NCBI GenBank assembly: GCA_044229775.1
Contig: JBGASH010000049.1
Coordinates: forward strand, 1-19,205
Length of the DNA: 19,205 nt
Direction of reading: 5' to 3'
Source of the DNA: JAHEYG01 sp044229775
GTDB lineage: Bacteria > Bacteroidota > Bacteroidia > B-17B0 > Aurantibacillaceae
Position numbers and translations under genes: made by a program. This document shows, piece by piece, positions 15,227 through 19,205 of the stretch. The notes beneath the pieces were generated by a model. It saw nothing but the letters and a program-made list of their open reading frames with translations. It was not told the origin of the DNA and did not search any database. Positions within the stretch are counted from its first letter, which is position 1; each line of letters starts with the position of its first letter.

Positions 15227-16782
15227 AAAATTATAATCTTATAATCTTACAGATAAACAAATCTACACTGAAACTTGACAATAATTTTGGCGTGAGCGAA
15301 CAAAGTTTAAATTTTATCGATTCCATTGGTAAACTAAAAAACACTATTGCTGTTTTCTTTACTAATCCATATTTATTGAACGCGTTAAAATGGCCGAGTC
15401 AGCTACAATCGGTTGTGATGGCTTACGAATACACTAATTACACTCAGAAAGCTGCTGCTGATGCTATTTTTGGGGCCGTAAATGTGAATGGGCATTTACC
15501 GGTAAGTACAAAATATTTTAAATACAATACCGGCTTAGAGTTAAAGACCGTTACCCGCGTACAGTTTGTAGAACCTGAAGTAATAGGTATTCAAAAAAAA
15601 ACTTTAAACCGCATCGACAGCATCGCGCTAAGCGGCATAAGTGAAAAAGCGTATCCGGGTTGTCAGATATTAGCCATTAAAGACGGAAAAGTTTTTTATC
15701 AGAGATCATTTGGTAATTACACTTACGATACCACATCACCCAAAGTAAATAACAAAACCATTTACGATCTGGCTTCCATTACTAAAATTGCCGCCTCCTG
15801 CCCTTCGTTAATGAAATTAAAAGGCGAAGGAAAATTTGATTATAAAGAAAATCTTTGTCATTACTTACCCGAATTAAAGAACTGCAATAAAAGCGATATT
15901 AGTATTGAAGAAATGATCTCGCACCAAGCCGGACTAATGGCCTGGATCCCTTTTTGGTTAAGAACCATGGATAAACAAGGGAATTATAAAAACGGACTTT
16001 ACAACGCTAAGTATTCGGAGGAATTTCCTATTGAAGTGGCTAAAAATCTTTATGTAAAAAAAGAAATTGCCGATACCATTTATAGCCGTATTATTAATAG
16101 TAAAATTGAGAATAAAGGAAAATACCTTTATAGCGATCTGGGCTACTACTTTTTACAGCGCATCATCGAACATATTACTGATCAAAGTTTAGATACCTAT
16201 GTTCAGAATAATTTTTATAAGCCATTGGGAATTGGATTAACGTATTTACCTCTGAAAAAATACAAAATGTCGGAAATTGCGCCAACCGAGAATGATACTA
16301 AATTCAGAAAACAAATTGTGCAAGGCTATGTACATGACCCAGGCGCCGCTTTATTGGGAGGTGTAGCAGGCCATGCGGGCTTATTTGGAAACGCGGCAGA
16401 TCTGGCGGTATTAATGCAGATGTATTTGAACAAAGGAAGCTACGGCGGAGTAACTTATTTAGACAGTAATGTGATAAAAGATTTTACGCGTTGTCATTTT
16501 TGTCCGGATAACCGTCGCGGTTTATGTTTCGAGAAACCTGAGCCTGATCCTAAAAAAGATTCGCCTGTTACCGAAGCTGCCAGTTTAGATAGTTACGGGC
16601 ACACTGGTTTTACAGGAACCTTTGCCTGGGTAGATCCAAAAAATAATTTAGTGGTGGTGTTTTTATCTAATAGAGTTTACCCGAATGCTGAAGAAAACAA
16701 ATTAGCCAAGCTCGGTATAAGAGGTAAAATTCATAAAGCCTTTTATGACATTGTAGCGGCTGCCGAGAAGCCTAAGTTTTAA
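15202..16782 (+). CDS. Fragment 3: GH3 C-terminal region and serine hydrolase domain
   Basis: This 526-codon frame begins with the end of the GH3 second domain (DSLFEKLKNYNLIIL, HLPVSTKYF). It then holds a complete beta-lactamase/transpeptidase-like domain: nucleophile Ser at 15775-15777 in SITK, a YSDLGYY segment in the place of the YxN motif, and HTG in the place of KTG (HTGFTGTF). It could start from GTG at 15202, but that product would have no signal peptide and so would stay in the cytoplasm. It extends to the normal end of the gene. Confidence 0.75.
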   Translation: MDSLFEKLKNYNLIILQINKSTLKLDNNFGVSEQSLNFIDSIGKLKNTIAVFFTNPYLLNALKWPSQLQSVVMAYEYTNYTQKAAADAIFGAVNVNGHLPVSTKYFKYNTGLELKTVTRVQFVEPEVIGIQKKTLNRIDSIALSGISEKAYPGCQILAIKDGKVFYQRSFGNYTYDTTSPKVNNKTIYDLASITKIAASCPSLMKLKGEGKFDYKENLCHYLPELKNCNKSDISIEEMISHQAGLMAWIPFWLRTMDKQGNYKNGLYNAKYSEEFPIEVAKNLYVKKEIADTIYSRIINSKIENKGKYLYSDLGYYFLQRIIEHITDQSLDTYVQNNFYKPLGIGLTYLPLKKYKMSEIAPTENDTKFRKQIVQGYVHDPGAALLGGVAGHAGLFGNAADLAVLMQMYLNKGSYGGVTYLDSNVIKDFTRCHFCPDNRRGLCFEKPEPDPKKDSPVTEAASLDSYGHTGFTGTFAWVDPKNNLVVVFLSNRVYPNAEENKLAKLGIRGKIHKAFYDIVAAAEKPKF

Positions 16783-16803
16783 TACTTATTTTTTAGGGCA
16801 AAT

Positions 16804-16815
16804 TTGTGACTTCAA
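16804..16815. repeat. Half-site of the ORF6N palindrome
   Basis: TTGTGACTTCAA matches the right arm of the palindrome at 16842-16872 over 12 bases, but its left arm is absent. It lies 38 bp to the left of that palindrome, in the gap between the broken GH3 gene and the ORF6N gene, and may be a degraded or half operator. Confidence 0.5.
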
Positions 16816-16841
16816 ATTGATTTCCCCAATGAAAATACCCG

Positions 16842-16872
16842 ATCTTGAAGTCACAAATTGTGACTTCAAGAT
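16842..16872. repeat. Perfect 31-bp palindrome upstream of the ORF6N gene
   Basis: The arms ATCTTGAAGTCACAA (16842-16856) and TTGTGACTTCAAGAT (16858-16872) are exact reverse complements around one central A. The inner 27 bp are identical to a palindrome inside the ORF6N coding sequence at 17191-17217. With a 1-nt spacer it cannot form a normal RNA hairpin loop without melting pairs, so a dimeric protein-binding site on DNA is more likely than a terminator. The rest of 16783-16990 is non-coding; it also has a small inverted repeat TTGCTA/TAGCAA at 16925-16943. Confidence 0.88.
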
Positions 16873-16963
16873 GTAGTTTTCCTTTAAATATCACAAATAT
16901 TTGCCTTTCAGAACTTTCCCCAAATTGCTACAATTTATAGCAAGGATTCCTTATTTCTCAATT

Positions 16964-16971
16964 TACATTTG
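16964..16971 (+). promoter_or_regulatory. Bacteroidota-type -7 promoter box of the ORF6N gene
   Basis: TACATTTG matches TAnnTTTG exactly and lies 19 bp before the ATG at 16991, giving a short leader. No clear -33 element is visible. The upstream palindrome centre (16857) is about 120 bp before the expected transcription start. Confidence 0.5.
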
Positions 16972-16990
16972 ACTTTTAAAACAATCAACA

Positions 16991-17545
16991 ATGAGAAAAA
17001 ATGGATTAATTCCGATAAAGAAAATAGCTGATAAAATAGTTCTAGTGAGAGGGGAAAAGGTAATGTTTGATACTGATCTGGCAGAACTTTATCAGGTAGA
17101 AACAAAAGTACTGAATCAGGCGGTAAAAAGAAATCTTCACCGGTTCCCTGAAGACTTTATGTTTCAGCTTAGCAAAAAAGAAATGAAAAACTTGAAGTCA
17201 CAAATTGTGACTTCAAGTTGGGGAGGTGCAAGGAAGTTACCTTATGTGTTTACCGAGCAGGGCATAGCAATGCTTTCAAGTGTTTTAAATAGCAAAATAG
17301 CAATTAATGTAAATATTCAGATCATTAGGGTTTTTACACAAATGAGGCGGGCATTGCTAACACATAAAGACATCATTTTTAAATTACAACAATTAGAAAG
17401 AAAAATGCTTAAGCATGACGCGAACAGTAAAAAACTGGAAGGTGATATCCAAAGAATTTTTGAACTTTTAAAGTCGTTAATAAGTCAGCCTAAACTTCCG
17501 CCTATGAAAAAAGTAGGTTATAAACATTATCCGGAGAAGAAATAG
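16991..17545 (+). CDS. ORF6N (KilA-N-like) domain DNA-binding protein
   Basis: This 184-residue cytoplasmic protein has an ORF6N domain at about residues 8-100. Typical parts are VRGEKVMFDTDLAELYQVETK, LNQAVKRNLHRFPEDFMFQLS, LKSQIVTSSWGGARKLPYVF and FTEQGIAMLSSVLNS, followed by AINVNIQIIRVFTQMRRALL. A predicted coiled-coil helix (about 118-165) with heptad-like leucines, suited to dimerisation, leads to a short basic tail. ORF6N proteins come from phages and large DNA viruses and are common as orphan genes in Bacteroidota; the function is not established. No other phage genes surround it. A 31-bp palindrome lies within the coding region (residues about 67-77, NLKSQIVTSS) and its core recurs upstream, so self-regulation is possible. 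Gene length is normal for the family. Confidence 0.88.
   Translation: MRKNGLIPIKKIADKIVLVRGEKVMFDTDLAELYQVETKVLNQAVKRNLHRFPEDFMFQLSKKEMKNLKSQIVTSSWGGARKLPYVFTEQGIAMLSSVLNSKIAINVNIQIIRVFTQMRRALLTHKDIIFKLQQLERKMLKHDANSKKLEGDIQRIFELLKSLISQPKLPPMKKVGYKHYPEKK
17189..17219. repeat. 31-bp palindrome inside the ORF6N coding sequence
   Basis: The arms AACTTGAAGTCACAA (17189-17203) and TTGTGACTTCAAGTT (17205-17219) are exact reverse complements around a central A. The 27-bp core equals that of the upstream palindrome, while the two outer bases on each side differ (AA/TT here, AT/AT there) yet remain complementary within each copy. It encodes the conserved NLKSQIVTSS part of the ORF6N domain. Confidence 0.88.
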
Positions 17546-17566
17546 CTTATGGGAAATTGGGATAAG

Positions 17567-19205
17567 TTATTCCTTCACTATTTTACTTTGATGAATGGTA
17601 GAATTATTTTGAAGAATTCTTACAAAATAAATTCCATTAGAAAATTCGTTCAAGTTTATTTTTGTTCTAAGCTGCAAAGATTTACGAATAATTATCTCTC
17701 CTATGCTGTTATATATTTCAACATAACCATTTTCTAAAAGAAACTTAGTGTTAATAATGAATTCTCCGTTATTAGGATTAGGATAAAGGGTGATGCTTTG
17801 ATTTTTACCTTGATTCTCATTAATTCCTACATCATTTATAAAATATACTCTGTAAGAGCCTACGTTATCGTTTTCATTTGTCTCCAGAATACCATTACCT
17901 GAATCTGCCTTATAAAAAACAAAATAATAAGGATTGCTAACTACATTTGTATAAGTAATACCGGCAATTGCAGTGTAAGTGACCCCTGCGTTAATAACAC
18001 TTTCACTTATGGAGGTTAGCACGGAATCAAATGGGTCAAAAATACTATCATTTGACCAATAGAAATCAGTTGTTGAATTAATTCCATTATAATTGCCGAC
18101 GTTCGCTACAGTATAGTTAAGACTAAAAGTAGATTGAGATATATAAGCTGTGTCATTGACAAAACTTAAAGGCGCTACATAATTTATGTAAGTAAGCTCT
18201 ATTTTGAAAGATCCTACATTATTCTTTTCATTTGTTTCAAGAATTAAAGAATCAGCGTCAACATAATAAAATACATAATATTTACCAGGTGTAACAGTAG
18301 AAGGAGGGGTAATATTAGCAATTGCGCTATAAGTAGTATTGGAGGCGATGGGACTTAAAACATCAGCCTGCAACCATGTATCGCTGGCATCTAAAATACT
18401 GTCGTTTGACCAGTAGAAATGCGAATGAGTAGTTTTACCTTTTGCCTGACCAAGATTGCTAATTGAGTAATTCAAATTAATTGGCGTTTGCGTGATCAAA
18501 TTTTGTATTGGCACAAAATTGTCGTTTGCTTTATAATCAACTGTGTATGCTTTTATACGAAAATCATCAATTCGCATACCAGAAGGGCCGCCCGAACCCT
18601 GTGGTTCCAGGTTACATTTGTACTTGTAACGAAACGTTACATCCTTTTTACCTTTTAAGAAAGAAATACTCCTCGATACAGAATCCAGTAAATCTGACCC
18701 TGAACCAACAACGTCATAACACCACCCATTTTGGTTCCATAAAAGTGTATTAAACGCTGTATTATTATACCAATTGTATGCATATGCTTTATTACCAATC
18801 GTGTCCAAAAGCTGCCAAGTATTACCTCCATCCAGAGAGTAATCTATGTTCCCTCCCTCGGATAGCGCTCCTTTAGCTTGACCATTTATATAAAGTCGGA
18901 ATGAAAGAAAGATGCTATCAACATTTGAAAAATCAAATGCAGGGGACTGAAGATAAAAAGAAGGGGGCTTATTAAAATAATCCGGTAATCGCCTTTCCGT
19001 AAAAAAAATACCACTCTTCATTTTGGTCTGATATATTGGTTCTGAAGGCGCAATCATATTTCTAAATCTATAGTTATCAATAAATTTGTTATTAAAGTCA
19101 AGAGAATACTGATGCCACCCATTAACTATAGAATCATTAAAGCTATTATAATACGGATAAGACTTTATACTATCCATTGCCAACGGCCAAGCCATAGTAT
19201 TATTT
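17567..19205 (-). CDS. CARDB-repeat T9SS-secreted protein (5' end outside the window)
   Basis: The frame is open to the right edge. Three more codons (NNT) precede the first visible Met at 19195, so the start and signal peptide lie outside the window. About 545 residues are visible. First comes a jelly-roll-like module (SFNDSIVNGWHQYSLDFNN, FYLQSPAFDFSNVDSIFLSFRLY, GNIDYSLDGGNTWQLLDTIG, MRIDDFRIKAY), which could bind carbohydrate or accompany a protease. Two CARDB-type adhesion domains follow, each with HFYWSNDSILD or DFYWSNDSIFD and ending in ILETNEKNNVGS or ILETNENDNVGS. A type A T9SS sorting domain (LYPNPNNGEFII, GIYFVRIL, final IVKE) closes the protein. It is convergent with the ORF6N gene, 21 bp apart, with no obvious terminator between. 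Any catalytic domain would lie in the missing part. Confidence 0.85.
   Translation of the reverse strand, partial: NNTMAWPLAMDSIKSYPYYNSFNDSIVNGWHQYSLDFNNKFIDNYRFRNMIAPSEPIYQTKMKSGIFFTERRLPDYFNKPPSFYLQSPAFDFSNVDSIFLSFRLYINGQAKGALSEGGNIDYSLDGGNTWQLLDTIGNKAYAYNWYNNTAFNTLLWNQNGWCYDVVGSGSDLLDSVSRSISFLKGKKDVTFRYKYKCNLEPQGSGGPSGMRIDDFRIKAYTVDYKANDNFVPIQNLITQTPINLNYSISNLGQAKGKTTHSHFYWSNDSILDASDTWLQADVLSPIASNTTYSAIANITPPSTVTPGKYYVFYYVDADSLILETNEKNNVGSFKIELTYINYVAPLSFVNDTAYISQSTFSLNYTVANVGNYNGINSTTDFYWSNDSIFDPFDSVLTSISESVINAGVTYTAIAGITYTNVVSNPYYFVFYKADSGNGILETNENDNVGSYRVYFINDVGINENQGKNQSITLYPNPNNGEFIINTKFLLENGYVEIYNSIGEIIIRKSLQLRTKINLNEFSNGIYFVRILQNNSTIHQSKIVKE

Larger units (their letters stand above)
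13836..16782 (+). pseudogene. GH3 beta-N-acetylhexosaminidase / serine hydrolase (beta-lactamase fold) fusion, broken by two frameshifts
   Basis: Three consecutive open segments in three frames together make one protein of about 980 residues: signal peptide, GH3 N-terminal (NagZ-like) TIM barrel, GH3-like second domain, and a class C beta-lactamase-type serine hydrolase domain. This fusion is an architecture I know from Bacteroidota. The first break is near 14262-14270, where family alignment calls for a W-M-G step; loss of four bases from a TGGATGGG-like stretch would explain it. The second is near 15191-15200, where one extra A in the A-run 15191-15195 restores the frame. Both are net -1. 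Neither site has a standard X-XXY-YYZ slippery heptamer in the right phase. All catalytic motifs survive, so the damage is recent or is a sequencing/assembly error. The gene is divergent from the B12 operon. Confidence 0.82.

Noticed and set aside
16842..16872. Rho-independent terminator for the GH3-serine hydrolase gene
   Set aside because: The palindrome has a one-base spacer, no following T-run and a near-identical copy inside a coding sequence, so a DNA site is more likely.
17549..17737. Plus-strand open frame of 62 codons just after the ORF6N gene
   Set aside because: It lies almost wholly over the 3' end of the well-supported minus-strand CARDB/T9SS gene and its peptide shows no domain or signal.

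Overview
The window is a piece of chromosome from an AT-rich Bacteroidota bacterium; genus and species cannot be fixed from what is visible. Four proteins end in the C-terminal signal of the type IX secretion system (T9SS), with a YPNP turn followed by GIYFV/GMYFL and a final IKD/VKN/VKE. Promoters look like the Bacteroidota -7 box TAnnTTTG, Shine-Dalgarno sequences are scarce, and the envelope gene families are typical of the phylum.

Layout. (a) 1-312: AT-rich intergenic DNA with a 16-bp direct repeat and perhaps the start of a divergent gene running off the left edge. (b) 313-3902, plus strand: a stand-alone DsbD-alpha-like periplasmic protein, a full-length DsbD thiol:disulfide interchange protein, and an SPL-family radical SAM protein, closed by a strong bidirectional terminator at 3907-3938. 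(c) 3955-13729, minus strand: a set of genes headed by a cobalamin riboswitch. Reading 5'->3' on the minus strand it runs promoter, riboswitch, BtuB-like TonB-dependent receptor, DUF4465-like T9SS protein, a second T9SS surface protein, a BtuG-like beta-propeller lipoprotein and a glycosyltransferase, then a very large sortilin-repeat/PKD T9SS adhesin-like protein that may be a separate unit. (d) 13836-16782, plus strand: a GH3 beta-N-acetylhexosaminidase/beta-lactamase-fold serine hydrolase fusion gene broken by two net -1 frameshifts. (e) 16783-17545: an ORF6N-domain gene whose 31-bp palindrome occurs once upstream and once inside its own coding sequence. (f) 17567-19205, minus strand: the 3' part of a CARDB-repeat T9SS protein, cut by the right edge.

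How the genes fit together. The central block reads as a vitamin B12 capture and import operon. The riboswitch senses cobalamin, the TonB receptor imports it, and the beta-propeller and DUF4465 proteins resemble the BtuG and BtuH surface B12-binding families known from gut Bacteroides. Here two of the accessory proteins carry T9SS signals instead of lipoprotein anchors. Genes overlap by 4 bp at two junctions (ATGA and TTGA), which suggests translational coupling. Several starts are non-ATG (GTG for the receptor, TTG for the lipoprotein), chosen because they give proper signal peptides.

The most unusual signals are the paired ORF6N palindromes (same 27-bp core, different but self-complementary flanks, centres 347 bp apart), the T9SS version of the B12 locus, and the broken GH3-serine hydrolase gene. 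No tRNA, rRNA, CRISPR array or transposase was seen.
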